A DNA stretch of 64,000 bases from an uncultured Paenibacillaceae bacterium (GCA_913056365.1 CAJXLT010000002.1:496001-560000), one strand, 5' to 3'. Shown: positions 7,878-17,652, counted from the first letter of the stretch. The notes: a model not told the origin generated them from the letters alone. A program made the numbers and translations.

Positions 7878-8927
7878 TCAAGCGAACACAGTGTTCTTGT
7901 CACTCTCCTCTGCTCCGCTTCTATACCCGTATGGATTATGCATTTGCCAAGTCCAGGCGTCCCGGCACATCTCCTCGATTCCGCGCTCTGCCTGCCAATT
8001 GAGCTGCTCTCTAGCCTTCGTCGAATCCGCATAACAGATCGCTACATCTCCCGGCCGCCGATCAACGATCTTGTACGGCACCTTAATACCGGAAGCTTGC
8101 TCGAATGCACGAACCATTTGCAGTACACTGTAGCCAGTCCCTGTACCCAAATTGTATGCATCAATGCCCGTTCCAATCATCACTTTGTCTAATGCATGAA
8201 GGTGACCGGTAGCCAGATCTACTACATGAATATAATCACGGATGCCCGTTCCGTCCGCAGTTGGATAATCGGCGCCGAATATGTGCAATTGCTTCTGCTT
8301 CCCGATGGCTACCTGCGATATATAAGGCATCAGATTGTTCGGAATCCCGTTCGGGTCCTCCCCGATGCGGCCGCTAGGATGAGCACCGATCGGATTGAAG
8401 TAGCGCAGCAGAGCGATGCTCCATTCCGGATCTGATCGATGAAGATCACGCAGAATGTCTTCAATCATTAGCTTGGTGCGGCCGTACGGGTTCGTAGCAC
8501 ACAGAGGAGCATGCTCGGGGATCGGGACTTGTTCAGGAACACCATAGACAGTCGCAGAGGAACTGAACACAAGCTTCTTGACACCGTGCTTGTGCATCAT
8601 CTCACAGAGCACGAGCGTTCCGGCAATATTGTTCTGATAATAGTAGAGCGGTACCTGTACGGATTCACCGACTGCTTTCAAGCCGGCGAAGTGAATGACT
8701 GCCTCGATATGATGATTCGTGAAGATTTCCTCCAATCCACTGTGATTGAGCAAGTCTACAGGATAAAAGTGCAAGCTGCTTCCGGTCATTTCTTGAACAC
8801 GCCTCAGTGATTCCAGACTGCTGTTATGCAAATTATCTGCCACAACAACATCGATTCCCGCATGCAGCAGTTCCAGACAAGTATGACTGCCGATATAGCC
8901 TGCGCCACCCGTCACGAGTATTGGCAT
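7878..8927 (-). CDS. galE: UDP-glucose 4-epimerase
   Basis: An extended short-chain dehydrogenase of 349 aa that interconverts UDP-glucose and UDP-galactose for polysaccharide precursors. The NAD motif is [13 protein letters not shown] at the N-terminus. The catalytic Ser sits in FSSSATVYG and the Tyr/Lys pair in NPYGRTK, with substrate-loop residues [18 protein letters not shown] typical of GalE. ATG 8927 has GGTGGAG 6 nt before it; a GTG 12 nt upstream would overlap that RBS. It is the last clear sugar-nucleotide gene of the EPS operon. Confidence 0.95.
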   Translation of the reverse strand: MPILVTGGAGYIGSHTCLELLHAGIDVVVADNLHNSSLESLRRVQEMTGSSLHFYPVDLLNHSGLEEIFTNHHIEAVIHFAGLKAVGESVQVPLYYYQNNIAGTLVLCEMMHKHGVKKLVFSSSATVYGVPEQVPIPEHAPLCATNPYGRTKLMIEDILRDLHRSDPEWSIALLRYFNPIGAHPSGRIGEDPNGIPNNLMPYISQVAIGKQKQLHIFGADYPTADGTGIRDYIHVVDLATGHLHALDKVMIGTGIDAYNLGTGTGYSVLQMVRAFEQASGIKVPYKIVDRRPGDVAICYADSTKAREQLNWQAERGIEEMCRDAWTWQMHNPYGYRSGAEESDKNTVFA

Positions 8928-8951
8928 GCTGATCTCCACCCTTCTATTTTT

Positions 8952-10283
8952 TCATTGTCCCTGCTGAGTCGAACGTATGTCATGCGCAGCAATGAACCCC
9001 ATAATGATCCAGAAATACGGAGCAACCGATACGACACTAATATTGAATAACGCCTGCACACAATAACCGATTGCTGCGGCAAGCAATCCCGATAACATGT
9101 TGTACGGCTCTCTCTCGGCATGCCGCGCGGCACGGACACCTGTATAGAGAACAACAACTAGAAATAACAGATAGGCCAACAGTGCCGGGATACCCATTGT
9201 CAAGGCAATCTGTACATAGTCATTGTTCGCGTCATAGACAGGATGACGGATATATGCGAAGTAGTCCGCTGCGATACCCGGATGAAATAACTGACCGAAC
9301 GTATTCGGTCCTGATCCGAGCCAAAAATAATCTTTCACTAACGGGACGGTTGTGCGCCATATATACCAGCGCGAGGCGCCTGCTGAGCCATCATCCGGCT
9401 GATCGATGAGCTTCTTGATATCCGCCGGAATTGTCGCAGCCCTGCTGACAAAATCGGTGTCCGATGCTTGAGCCAGCACGACTAACAGCAAGCAACACGT
9501 CACAGCGAATAACGACCATCGCTTCCACTGGCGCCTTCGGTCACGGCTTTGGGCGAATACCGCAACAAGCGTGATCACACCTGCTGCCGCACCTACCCAT
9601 GCGCTGCGCGTCGAAGAATACAGCAAGGCTGTACACAAGATCCCTATCACAGCAGCGTATAGGAGAACGTCTAGCCGCTTATGCGCAGTCAAATAACAAG
9701 TCAGCGCAAGGATGAACATCATGACCAGATAGGCGCCGAAGTAGTCAGGATTATCGAATAAGGACCAGCTTCTTAGCTCAAAGTGATATTGCGGCAGGTG
9801 TGCTTCAGGCAATGCATCCTGAGGCAGCAGCTTCATGCCGAAGTGCTGGGCAATCCCATACAACGCTGGCACGGTCGAACTAAGGACGATCCAGCGCACC
9901 AACTTCTGCTGCATACTTCGGCTTATCCAACGGGAAGCCGCCCAATACAAAACAACATAGGCCAAGAGCACCGCAACGCCTTGATGTTCCGTCTGATACC
10001 CGATAAGTGAAAGGCGGATGCCCTGCAACGTAGAAAAACCAGCAAGCAGCAGCCACGATAGGAGCAGCCACTCTGCTGGTTTGACATTAGAGAGAGTACA
10101 TCGCACAGGTTCGGTTCTGAACCATTGTACCGTCCACAATAACCATGCAAATCCGATCAGATAATAAGCTTTGGTGTTCGCGTAATAATAGGTCTGGTCC
10201 ATGGGATAGATGAAATAAGGATACAACATTGCAAACCAGCCAAGTAAAACAGCAAGCCTTCCCGATACCGCATCATTGTTCAT
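8952..10283 (-). CDS. O-antigen ligase/polymerase family membrane protein (Wzy-like 2)
   Basis: A polytopic 443-aa membrane protein with about ten to twelve hydrophobic helices. Its large extracytoplasmic loop holds the Wzy_C-type signature around WSLFDNPDYFGAYLVMMF and the later GSGPNTFGQLF...HNDY-like segment (DANNDYVQ). Proteins of this family polymerise repeat units or ligate glycans to an acceptor. It follows a second family member by 24 nt and precedes galE by 24 nt. With two such proteins together, one may be the polymerase and the other a ligase. Which is which cannot be read from sequence. Confidence 0.85.
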   Translation of the reverse strand: MNNDAVSGRLAVLLGWFAMLYPYFIYPMDQTYYYANTKAYYLIGFAWLLWTVQWFRTEPVRCTLSNVKPAEWLLLSWLLLAGFSTLQGIRLSLIGYQTEHQGVAVLLAYVVLYWAASRWISRSMQQKLVRWIVLSSTVPALYGIAQHFGMKLLPQDALPEAHLPQYHFELRSWSLFDNPDYFGAYLVMMFILALTCYLTAHKRLDVLLYAAVIGILCTALLYSSTRSAWVGAAAGVITLVAVFAQSRDRRRQWKRWSLFAVTCCLLLVVLAQASDTDFVSRAATIPADIKKLIDQPDDGSAGASRWYIWRTTVPLVKDYFWLGSGPNTFGQLFHPGIAADYFAYIRHPVYDANNDYVQIALTMGIPALLAYLLFLVVVLYTGVRAARHAEREPYNMLSGLLAAAIGYCVQALFNISVVSVAPYFWIIMGFIAAHDIRSTQQGQ

Positions 10284-10307
10284 CTTGCACCCTCTGATTA
10301 AGGCTGT

Positions 10308-11561
10308 TCATGGCAGCCCCGCCCTTTCACTGCTTGTTGCGGACATGGCAGTCTTATCCTTACTTGCGGCAATGCGAATGTAGGCGAAGGCAAGGGCGAA
10401 GATGATATACGTCATCTTGGAATAGTAGGACACCTGTGCCATATCCCCCGCCAATTGAAGCAAGAGAAGGGTGCACAAGATTAGGGCAAGACCATCGGCA
10501 ATGCGAAGCAGCTTCCAAATGCCGTATAAATAAATGGCATAGTAGACAAGGAACGCGATTAGGCCGCCATTGACCAACATTTCAATAAAGTTGTTATGCG
10601 AATACGTCACTCTGCCTCCCTCCTCCATCCCGAAGTAATAGCGGAATGAATCCAGGCCGTAGCCGATAAGCGGACGATTGCTGAACAGCTCCCAGCCGAA
10701 TGCTGCCATTCTGGAACGCTCTAATGTGGAATTATCGACCTTGCCCTCACCTCCAACGAAATTGAAAGCTGTCTCCACTCGGCTTAACACGAGTTCGAAT
10801 ACTGGCAGCTGTAAGACAAGGTACAGCGCAGCTCCTAGGAATGACAGGAAGACCACTGTTCTGCCGAATCGCCGCAGCTTGTATTTCATAATTAGCAAGA
10901 ACACAAAGCCGACGAATAAGAGCAGTAGTGCTTTTCTCGAGCCGGTAAAGGCAGATACAAAAATCAATGCAACGCAGAGGGGATATGCGATCCACTTCCC
11001 TCGATACAGTGCATAATAAAAGCATAAGACGGCACCAGTTGACAGCGATACACCGAGTATGTTCTCCTGACTGATCTCTGCACCGATTCGCTGTGCAATA
11101 TTGCCTTCAATCAGGTTGCCTATTCCATAAGTGAATACGGTATACAAACCTAGTACGATATAAGATAAGGTAACCATCAGGATTGCCCGCTCGATCTTCT
11201 GCTTCGTATCCATAAATGCGAACAGCAGATAGGAGACTAGGCACAATTGTCCTAGCGTGACTGCTTTGGCCAATGTAAGGGACGGTTGCGGCGACCAATA
11301 GAACGTCAACAGCGACCAGAAGTAGAAGGCTGCTAAAAATCCGACATACACACCGATGGACAAGCGGGCAGTCAGCACGACATAAAGTGTGATCAACAGC
11401 AAGAGCGCGAGCAACACAGCATGGGAAATCATAACAGCATCAGGACGGAAGGAAAACAGATGCAAGGAAACCAAGTATCCAAGTAACAATAGGATCGTTC
11501 CCTGTTCTAACATTCGCGTGTTCGGCTGTATGCGAATAGGTTGGATCAAGCTACCCTGCAT
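10308..11561 (-). CDS. O-antigen ligase/EPS polymerase family membrane protein (Wzy-like 1)
   Basis: A 417-aa polytopic membrane protein with a Wzy_C-type loop. It includes SRMAAFGWELFSNRPLIGYG and LDSFRYYFG, followed by YSHNNFIEMLVNGGLIAF, the conserved HNxxxE/NG pattern of the family. It is the more canonical polymerase candidate for the repeat unit exported by the flippase encoded at 19043-20347. ATG 11561 overlaps the 3' end of the upstream glycosyltransferase by 11 nt, so the genes are translationally coupled. Confidence 0.87.
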   Translation of the reverse strand: MQGSLIQPIRIQPNTRMLEQGTILLLLGYLVSLHLFSFRPDAVMISHAVLLALLLLITLYVVLTARLSIGVYVGFLAAFYFWSLLTFYWSPQPSLTLAKAVTLGQLCLVSYLLFAFMDTKQKIERAILMVTLSYIVLGLYTVFTYGIGNLIEGNIAQRIGAEISQENILGVSLSTGAVLCFYYALYRGKWIAYPLCVALIFVSAFTGSRKALLLLFVGFVFLLIMKYKLRRFGRTVVFLSFLGAALYLVLQLPVFELVLSRVETAFNFVGGEGKVDNSTLERSRMAAFGWELFSNRPLIGYGLDSFRYYFGMEEGGRVTYSHNNFIEMLVNGGLIAFLVYYAIYLYGIWKLLRIADGLALILCTLLLLQLAGDMAQVSYYSKMTYIIFALAFAYIRIAASKDKTAMSATSSERAGLP

Positions 11562-12777
11562 GCTGCCGCCTCATTTCCTCCGCATTGGCTTCAATGACAT
11601 CGCAGAATGCATCTCGGCATCGTTCGTAATCGAACATCTGCGCTCGTACTGCCGCTCGCTCGCTATAACGCTGTTGCAGTACGGGTTGTGTCAGAAGCTG
11701 CATAATTGCCTGAGCGAGCATCTGCTCACATGGCTCCAATTCCCGCGCATCCCAATTCTCCTTATCTGTAAGCGGCGGAACAAGCATGCCGTAATCGGCA
11801 AGCTCTATGTTCGCCGCAGTCCGATCGAGATCGGCATGCTGGTACAGAATTTCCCTCGGTCCTGACTTGCAATCTGTGCTGACGACGGGCTTGCGGCAGG
11901 CCATCGCTTCTACTAGCGCATTGGGGAAGCCCTCGAACAAGGAGGTCATGACGAATACTTCACTTCTGCTAACAAACTTGAACGGATTCTCCTGATGACC
12001 AGGCAGAAGAAGCGCTTCATGGACACCGAGATCACTCGCCAACTGACGGATGCGCGCATCATGTTCGCCATCGCCGACAATGACTAGCTTCGCTTGCGGC
12101 ACTTGCTGCTTGACTAGATAGAATGCCTTAAGCAGATGCCACATCCCCTTCTGGTGCGCCTTGCGGCCAACGGCTGTAATTACTTGTGCATCTTCATAAA
12201 ATTGCGCATGCTGCGCATCCAGTTCAATCGAAGCCTGCCGCGTAATTTCTGCCATGTCGTAGGGATTATAAATCACCTGCAGCTTGGCTGGATCAACCTG
12301 ATGCTCCTGCTCCAGACTATTCGCAATAAGTCGTGACACGGGAACGATCCGATCCGCTCGATGGTAGAAGCGGCTGATGAAGGCATCCGCCAACCTGGCC
12401 GCCCATGAGAGGCGCCGCTCGCTGCCCTTGTAATTCCGGATCGAGATCATTCTTCGATACTTCTGTGTAGATAGCAAATTAACCAAGTTCGCACCATCCA
12501 AGAAGCTAATCACAACATCCAGCTCGTATTCTCGTACGATCCGATTCAGTGCAGCTGTACGTTTATATACAGCTGTCAATTTCTTCAACATAGATGTATT
12601 CGACGGAATCGCCATATTGATCATCTGGCAGCCGCACGGGTACTCTGTAATGGCATCGTCAAACACAATAACGTACAGATTGTAGTACGGCTTTAAGATA
12701 TAGGACAGGCGTTGGACGACTCTTTCCGCACCGCCATACGGCAATCCTTTGATAAACAAGGCTACGTTTTTTTTCAA
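11551..12777 (-). CDS. Family 4 glycosyltransferase
   Basis: A 408-aa GT-B retaining glycosyltransferase acting on the lipid-linked repeat unit at the inner face of the membrane. The donor-binding domain has GRKAHQKGMWHLLKAF, LVIVGDGEHDARIRQL and the EX7E-type motif in EGFPNALVEAM. The N-terminus KGLPYGGAERVV is the acceptor-side glycine loop. A TTG at 12777 lies 8 nt after GGAGG and is preferred; an upstream TTG at 12792 overlaps the RBS. Donor and acceptor sugars cannot be predicted. Confidence 0.9.
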   Translation of the reverse strand: MKKNVALFIKGLPYGGAERVVQRLSYILKPYYNLYVIVFDDAITEYPCGCQMINMAIPSNTSMLKKLTAVYKRTAALNRIVREYELDVVISFLDGANLVNLLSTQKYRRMISIRNYKGSERRLSWAARLADAFISRFYHRADRIVPVSRLIANSLEQEHQVDPAKLQVIYNPYDMAEITRQASIELDAQHAQFYEDAQVITAVGRKAHQKGMWHLLKAFYLVKQQVPQAKLVIVGDGEHDARIRQLASDLGVHEALLLPGHQENPFKFVSRSEVFVMTSLFEGFPNALVEAMACRKPVVSTDCKSGPREILYQHADLDRTAANIELADYGMLVPPLTDKENWDARELEPCEQMLAQAIMQLLTQPVLQQRYSERAAVRAQMFDYERCRDAFCDVIEANAEEMRRQHAG

Positions 12778-12795
12778 GCCGAGAACCTCCAAGCA

Positions 12796-13743
12796 TTATT
12801 TGACAAGCGCACCCTTCAGGTTGCTGTTCATCAGTTTCTGGCACGCCTTCACGATGAATGCGAGACGGCTCTTCACAGCACTGTCCTGATAAGCCAACCA
12901 TTGGTCATGATAGGACAGGAAGGCGGCGTGTCCGAACAGCTCATGCATGACGCGCAATTGAGCGAGATGAAGCTTATGATAGAACGGACTGGCAATTGAT
13001 CCTTTGGCATTGTAATTGGACCAATAGCCGCGATCGAATCGGCTTAACTGCTCGGTCATCGTCTGTACAGTGCGATGCAATATGTGCTCGTAGCTGCTAT
13101 CTCCGCTGATCAAGCAATAATCGTACAGTCCGAACACGGCAAATATCCACCCATTCAGAACGGTGGACTCGCCTTCTCCAATATATTCCTCCAGCACAAT
13201 GCCGCCGTCCCGATAATCCGCTGTGCCGCCTTCCTTCACAGGTAAGAGCATGAAATCTATCGCTCGGCGGGCTGCCTCCAGATAGCTTGCATCCCCCGTC
13301 ATCTGGTAGCCGCGAATAAGCAATGATGCTCCTTCTCCTTGTGCCATCGCTGACATCGGCAACAAGGTCGAGCTTCCTACATATCCGAATGCGTCCCAGG
13401 AACCGTCCCCCGCCTGTTGCTGGACTGTCCATTTCAGAATGTTGCGTATTTGGTTCTCATACTGGGCATCGTTCGTTTCCAAATACAAGTCATATGCGCC
13501 AAGACCATACTGGAAGATCGTAATCGGAAAGTATATCCACTCACCTGTCGCCTTCATATTCATAGGGATACCCTGTTCATCCAGAATAGTGCTGCCGGAT
13601 ACTTTCCCGCGCAGATCATTGTAGTAGCCCTTCACTTCATTCTTCGCATAGTACCGTCCTGCACCCTGATCCACGTGGAAGACGCTTCTCCCGGCAAGCA
13701 TCTTGCGCCATTTCATCAGCATATACATGAAATTATTCGCCAT
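12796..13743 (-). CDS. D-glucuronyl C5-epimerase-like protein
   Basis: A 315-aa protein matching the C-terminal domain of heparosan D-glucuronyl C5-epimerase (GLCE_C). It opens with KWRKMLAGRSVFHVDQGAGRYY and KGYYNDLRGKV, then GEWIYFPITIFQYGLGAYDL and the late LNGWIFAVFGLYDY repeats of an alpha/alpha toroid. Eukaryotic members convert polymer-bound glucuronate to iduronate. The bacterial ones sit in EPS loci, usually without a demonstrated substrate. ATG 13743 has AAGGAAAGG upstream and fits the domain start. UGD in the same operon would supply UDP-glucuronate. Confidence 0.85.
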   Translation of the reverse strand: MANNFMYMLMKWRKMLAGRSVFHVDQGAGRYYAKNEVKGYYNDLRGKVSGSTILDEQGIPMNMKATGEWIYFPITIFQYGLGAYDLYLETNDAQYENQIRNILKWTVQQQAGDGSWDAFGYVGSSTLLPMSAMAQGEGASLLIRGYQMTGDASYLEAARRAIDFMLLPVKEGGTADYRDGGIVLEEYIGEGESTVLNGWIFAVFGLYDYCLISGDSSYEHILHRTVQTMTEQLSRFDRGYWSNYNAKGSIASPFYHKLHLAQLRVMHELFGHAAFLSYHDQWLAYQDSAVKSRLAFIVKACQKLMNSNLKGALVK

Positions 13744-13814
13744 CGTGATCGTAACCTTTCCTTCATAAATTCCAACACACACGGCACATGCCATCGTTCG
13801 GCAACCTTTGCTTG

Positions 13815-14888
13815 CTAAGATGTACGCTGCACCGAAGCATTGCGTCCACCTTGCTCTAGAGCTGTATTGACAAAATTCTGGACAACACGATCCGGATCAT
13901 ACAGCTCGTATTCCCGCAAACAATTGATCCTCAGAGTCTGCACCATCAAGGGATTGTCCAGCAACTCCTCCAGCTTGCTCTCCAATCTTGTATGCTCACG
14001 ATGGTAGAGAAAGCCTGTTACCCCGTCCTTAATAATCTCGCTGTTATACTTCCAGTCTGTAGCCAAGACAGGGACGCCAGAAGCCAGACAATCCAACAGC
14101 GTACCTGCGAAGCCTTCACCTGCAAAGTAGGTCGGAAACAGCAGCAAGAAATAGGGCTTCAAGGTTGCAACCGATTGATCATGCGACACCATACCGCGAT
14201 AATGGATATACGACTCGGAGCGCTCCATCAATGATTCGAACCAATGCTCACTGCCGCTTTCCACCGCGCCATAAATATCGAGCGTGCAAATCACCCGACC
14301 ACGCTTCTTGTTAATGGCAGTAACCGCGTCGACGGCGTCCTCAATCCCTTTCTCTCGCATAATTCTTGAGAACGTGCACAGGGCATACGGCTCCTGATCG
14401 TTCATCATCACTTCCTCAGCTGTAATTCGCGGCAAGCGCTTGAAGTTAGGCATATAATGAACATTGCTGTGCCCTAGCTCCTGCAAGCCTGTCTGCATCT
14501 TGCTGCTTTCCACATGAATACTGGCAAGCATACGGGTAAACGGCTGCAGCGACGTATGCTTCTTCAAGAATTCAACGAGCCACCCGCCAATGACAACATA
14601 GTGGATACGACGCTTGAACAAGACATTCAAAATAATAAAAAGCGGAATAAATACGCGCACTCCCTTATAAGCAGGCAACACAACGATATGCCTGCACGTT
14701 CGGATCATATGGAAGCACGCCAGCAGCAAGCTAATCGGCCGCTTCATCCAACCGTGCGTATCGATTGTGGACACTTCCTCGCCAAGCTTGCGCTCCAGCT
14801 CGTCAATTAGCATTTTCGTCTTCACGGTTTGCCCGTTAGCGAGCTGCATACCGTTCCCCAGGTGACCAACCACGCCTATTTTGTACAT
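13815..14888 (-). CDS. Family 4-type glycosyltransferase
   Basis: A 357-aa GT-B glycosyltransferase. The N-terminus MYKIGVVGHLGNGMQLANGQ carries the glycine-rich acceptor loop. The donor half has FSRIMREKGIEDAVDAV and AGEGFAGTLLDCLASGVPVL, where the first Glu of the EX7E motif is replaced in part (E...D pattern). It is therefore a divergent member, resembling EPS transferases of Firmicutes. ATG 14888 has only a weak upstream GGATGTGTGTGG. It lies between the epimerase and the C5-epimerase-like gene. Confidence 0.85.
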   Translation of the reverse strand: MYKIGVVGHLGNGMQLANGQTVKTKMLIDELERKLGEEVSTIDTHGWMKRPISLLLACFHMIRTCRHIVVLPAYKGVRVFIPLFIILNVLFKRRIHYVVIGGWLVEFLKKHTSLQPFTRMLASIHVESSKMQTGLQELGHSNVHYMPNFKRLPRITAEEVMMNDQEPYALCTFSRIMREKGIEDAVDAVTAINKKRGRVICTLDIYGAVESGSEHWFESLMERSESYIHYRGMVSHDQSVATLKPYFLLLFPTYFAGEGFAGTLLDCLASGVPVLATDWKYNSEIIKDGVTGFLYHREHTRLESKLEELLDNPLMVQTLRINCLREYELYDPDRVVQNFVNTALEQGGRNASVQRTS

Positions 14889-14910
14889 CCCACACACATC
14901 CGAATTCTCA

Positions 14911-15873
14911 TTAGTTTTTTTGCAGTTGTCTCGGTGCCAGCCATGCCGCAAATCGCTGCAAACCGACTTGGAGCTCTACTTCTGGCTCGTAACCAAGCAC
15001 AGTACGAGATTTACTAATGTCCGCCCAAGTTTGCGGCACATCACCGATCTGCTCCGGCAGCCAGTCAAGCTGTGCCGCACAGCCCACTGCAGCTTCCAAG
15101 CTTCTCACTAGCTCCATAAGTTGAACAGGACGATCGTTGCCCAGATTGAACATATCGTAGCCGCTCTTGCAGTATTGGATAGCCGCTTGGATGCCTTGCA
15201 CAATATCATCCACATAGGTGTAGTCTCTGCATGTAGAGCCGTTGCCAAAGATCGGGATCGACCGCTGTTCCAGCATCATGTCAGCGAATTTATGAATAGC
15301 GAGATCTGGTCTCTGCCGCGGTCCGTATACAGTGAAGAAGCGCAATGCTACGATAGGTAGATCGTAGCAATTGCTGTAGCTTCGGCATATAGCTTCGCCG
15401 GCTGCTTTCGTCGCGCCATATGGCGACGCTTGTTGCAATATCGGATCTTCTTCTGAGAACGGAACTTTGTCATTCAATCCATAGACAGAGCTGGATGATG
15501 CGAAGACGAACTTGCCTACCTTATACTTCACTGCCGCATCTAGCAAATTTACGGTGCCATTCACATTCACTTCGATGTAGTCCAGCGGATGAAGCAAGGA
15601 CGGTCGAACACCTGCTTTCGCAGCTAGATGCACGACTGTATCTGGCTGATACTCTTGGAACAGAGCTGTAATCGCTTCTCGGTCTCTGATGTCGACTTCA
15701 ATCAATTGGAAGCGGGATGAGGCTTGATGAGCGGCAAGATTGCGCTCCTTGACTGCCCTGTCATAGAAGGGATCGAAATTGTCAATGACAACGACATCGT
15801 GACCGTCTGCCATTAAAGCATCTACAAGGTGGCTGCCGATAAATCCAGCCCCTCCGGTAACCAAACATTTCAT
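14911..15873 (-). CDS. NAD-dependent sugar-nucleotide epimerase, UDP-glucuronate 4-epimerase-like
   Basis: An extended SDR of 320 aa with VTGGAGFIGSHLVDALM at the N-terminus, catalytic FASSSSVYG and SPYGATK, and RFFTVYGPRQRPDLAI. This RxxTVYGP(R/W)xRPDxA motif is typical of UDP-GlcA 4-epimerases and relatives. With ugd in the operon, a plausible product is UDP-galacturonate. Start 15873 follows GGGAGAG by 5 nt; the long upstream extension in the same frame is non-coding in character. The substrate is inferred, and a dTDP- or UDP-hexose epimerase is the alternative. Confidence 0.88.
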   Translation of the reverse strand: MKCLVTGGAGFIGSHLVDALMADGHDVVVIDNFDPFYDRAVKERNLAAHQASSRFQLIEVDIRDREAITALFQEYQPDTVVHLAAKAGVRPSLLHPLDYIEVNVNGTVNLLDAAVKYKVGKFVFASSSSVYGLNDKVPFSEEDPILQQASPYGATKAAGEAICRSYSNCYDLPIVALRFFTVYGPRQRPDLAIHKFADMMLEQRSIPIFGNGSTCRDYTYVDDIVQGIQAAIQYCKSGYDMFNLGNDRPVQLMELVRSLEAAVGCAAQLDWLPEQIGDVPQTWADISKSRTVLGYEPEVELQVGLQRFAAWLAPRQLQKN

Positions 15874-15898
15874 GTGATCTCTCCCTAGGTACATTTTT

Positions 15899-16870
15899 TT
15901 AAGCTTCTGCGGATCGACTTGTTTCGCCGGACAAGCTGTTCGTTCTGCTCTTGAACTGTTGAATCTTCCTCCATAACCGCAGCGGCTCGATAATCGCATC
16001 CAACGGCGAATGCACCACGGCCAAGCATGCATGCTGCGCACACGTTGCATACATCCTGCTTCGCAAGGCTGTGACCGCCATCACTACGTGATGCCGGAAT
16101 CGAACGAACATTCGCTCTCTTCCTGATAACCACGGGAAGTAGGTCCGCTTGAAGCGAATCATATACCGTTCGCCATCCAGCTTGTTGGCGCCATTCGAAA
16201 TTCGCTCCCCGCGATGAACGGATTGCAGCACGTCCGCATACGGCAAGTAACCGATCTTCAAATTCCCCTCTATGGAATGCAGCATGAGGAGAAATTCCTG
16301 ACCCATGCGGATATTCTGAAATCCGCCGATTCGTTGCAACGCTTCACGCTTGTACATAAATGTTGAAGTGCCTGTAATATGCCGTGTCAGGTGGGCTCGA
16401 AGAAGCGCTTCATTGCTGAAATCCCGAATAAACTTGAATTCCCGGTAATCGATCAATTTGTCATCCTCATTGACGATCTTCAAATTCGTAAATGTGAGAT
16501 CATAATCATGCTCGAGCATGAATTGGAGCTGCCGCTTCACCTTGTCCGGCAAGTAGCGATCATCATCATCCAGGAAAGTAATATAAGCACCACTTGCCTG
16601 CGCGATCCCCGTGTTCCGAGCCGGTCCGCCGCCCAAATTACGCGGGTTCCGTACATAGACAATTCGCTTCTCTTCGCAGTAGCTCTCCATGAACTGCTCT
16701 GTCTCCTTGCGATAGGGAGATTCAGGATCGTTATCATCGACAATGACGAGCTCTAGATGACGATAGGATTGGGCTAACACAGAATCGATGGCACGCTTCA
16801 AGAAGCGTCCCGAACGTTTATAAGTCGGAATGATTACACTGACTACAGGTTCCATGCCAGCTCGCTGCAT
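15899..16870 (-). CDS. Family 2 glycosyltransferase
   Basis: A 323-aa GT-A inverting glycosyltransferase. The N-terminus reads VSVIIPTYKRSGRFLKRAID, with nucleotide-binding VDDNDPES and the metal-binding DDDDRYLP. After about residue 240 the C-terminal helices may associate with the membrane. The start is uncertain. ATG 16870, with AAGGAAGTGG upstream, is preferred over 16897, whose RBS would abut the ATG. The start region overlaps or directly follows the stop of the sugar transferase, consistent with coupling. Confidence 0.9.
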   Translation of the reverse strand: MQRAGMEPVVSVIIPTYKRSGRFLKRAIDSVLAQSYRHLELVIVDDNDPESPYRKETEQFMESYCEEKRIVYVRNPRNLGGGPARNTGIAQASGAYITFLDDDDRYLPDKVKRQLQFMLEHDYDLTFTNLKIVNEDDKLIDYREFKFIRDFSNEALLRAHLTRHITGTSTFMYKREALQRIGGFQNIRMGQEFLLMLHSIEGNLKIGYLPYADVLQSVHRGERISNGANKLDGERYMIRFKRTYFPWLSGRERMFVRFRHHVVMAVTALRSRMYATCAQHACLAVVHSPLDAIIEPLRLWRKIQQFKSRTNSLSGETSRSAEA

Positions 16871-16883
16871 CTTATCCACTTCC

Positions 16884-17543
16884 TTATCTTGCGCCATCTC
16901 CTGTCAGCACCACCTTGATTGTTTTCCATATAATCTTCATATCCATCCACGGGGAATGCCTATGAATGTACACCATATCGAGCTCCAGCTTCTGCTGCGG
17001 TGTAATATCATACCCCCCATTCACCTGCGCCCAGCCTGTAATGCCCGGCTTCACCTGCAGTCGATTGACGAAGCCTGGGATCTGCTGATTGAATTGCTCA
17101 ACGAAGACGGGTCGTTCTGGTCTAGGACCGATAAAGCTCATATCCCCCTTCATCACATTGAGAAATTGCGGCAGCTCATCTATTCGCGTTAGACGTATGA
17201 ACTTTCCAACCTTCGTAATGCGAGCATCATTCTTATCCGCCCATCTTGCCCCGTTTTTCTCAGCATCTTGAACCATGGAACGCAGTTTATAGATCTTGAA
17301 TACTTTCCCGTTCAACCCGACACGGTCTTGAGCGAACAGAACCGGCCCTGGTGATTCCAGCTTGATCAGCACTGCTACGATCAGGATTACTGGTGCTGCA
17401 AGGATCAAGCCAATCACGGCAACGATGAGATCGATCAGACGCTTGAGCTCCCGATATACGGAGAATGGCTTCGATCGAACCGAAACTTCCCTCTGCACCA
17501 TGACATCCTTCACCAAACCGTCTCGTTCACCGACAAATGACAT
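16884..17543 (-). CDS. Initiating sugar-phosphate transferase (undecaprenyl-phosphate PHPT family)
   Basis: This enzyme starts repeat-unit assembly by moving a sugar-1-phosphate from a nucleotide sugar to undecaprenyl phosphate. At 219 aa it is the short PssY/EpsL-type form. It has one reentrant membrane segment (RLIDLIVAVIGLILAAPVIL) followed by the catalytic LESPGPVLFAQDRVGLNGK and FKIYKLRSM. DELPQFLNV, SFIGPRP and VKPGITGWAQV complete the family signatures. ATG 17543 follows AGGAGG by 9 nt. Its promoter region carries one of the TGATAC-N5-GTATCA palindromes, suggesting a separately regulated internal promoter in the EPS gene run. Confidence 0.95.
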   Translation of the reverse strand: MSFVGERDGLVKDVMVQREVSVRSKPFSVYRELKRLIDLIVAVIGLILAAPVILIVAVLIKLESPGPVLFAQDRVGLNGKVFKIYKLRSMVQDAEKNGARWADKNDARITKVGKFIRLTRIDELPQFLNVMKGDMSFIGPRPERPVFVEQFNQQIPGFVNRLQVKPGITGWAQVNGGYDITPQQKLELDMVYIHRHSPWMDMKIIWKTIKVVLTGDGAR

Positions 17544-17579
17544 ATTAGGCTACCTCCTGTAACAAAATGAGCAATTTAC

Positions 17580-17596
17580 TGATACGAAATGTATCA
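17580..17596. promoter_or_regulatory. EPS/lasso palindromic operator, site A
   Basis: TGATACGAAATGTATCA is a perfect 6-bp inverted repeat with a 5-bp spacer, centred 45 bp upstream of the sugar transferase ATG. On the coding strand it overlaps TATGAT and TGATACATT, which look like -10 hexamers, so a bound protein would compete with RNA polymerase. Four related sites occur at 25677, 25713, 25871 and 32334. Confidence 0.7.
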
Positions 17597-17652
17597 TATC
17601 AAAGACAAAGAAACAGCAATTTCTTCCTTAAGCGGGTTATAGTAATCTGAAA

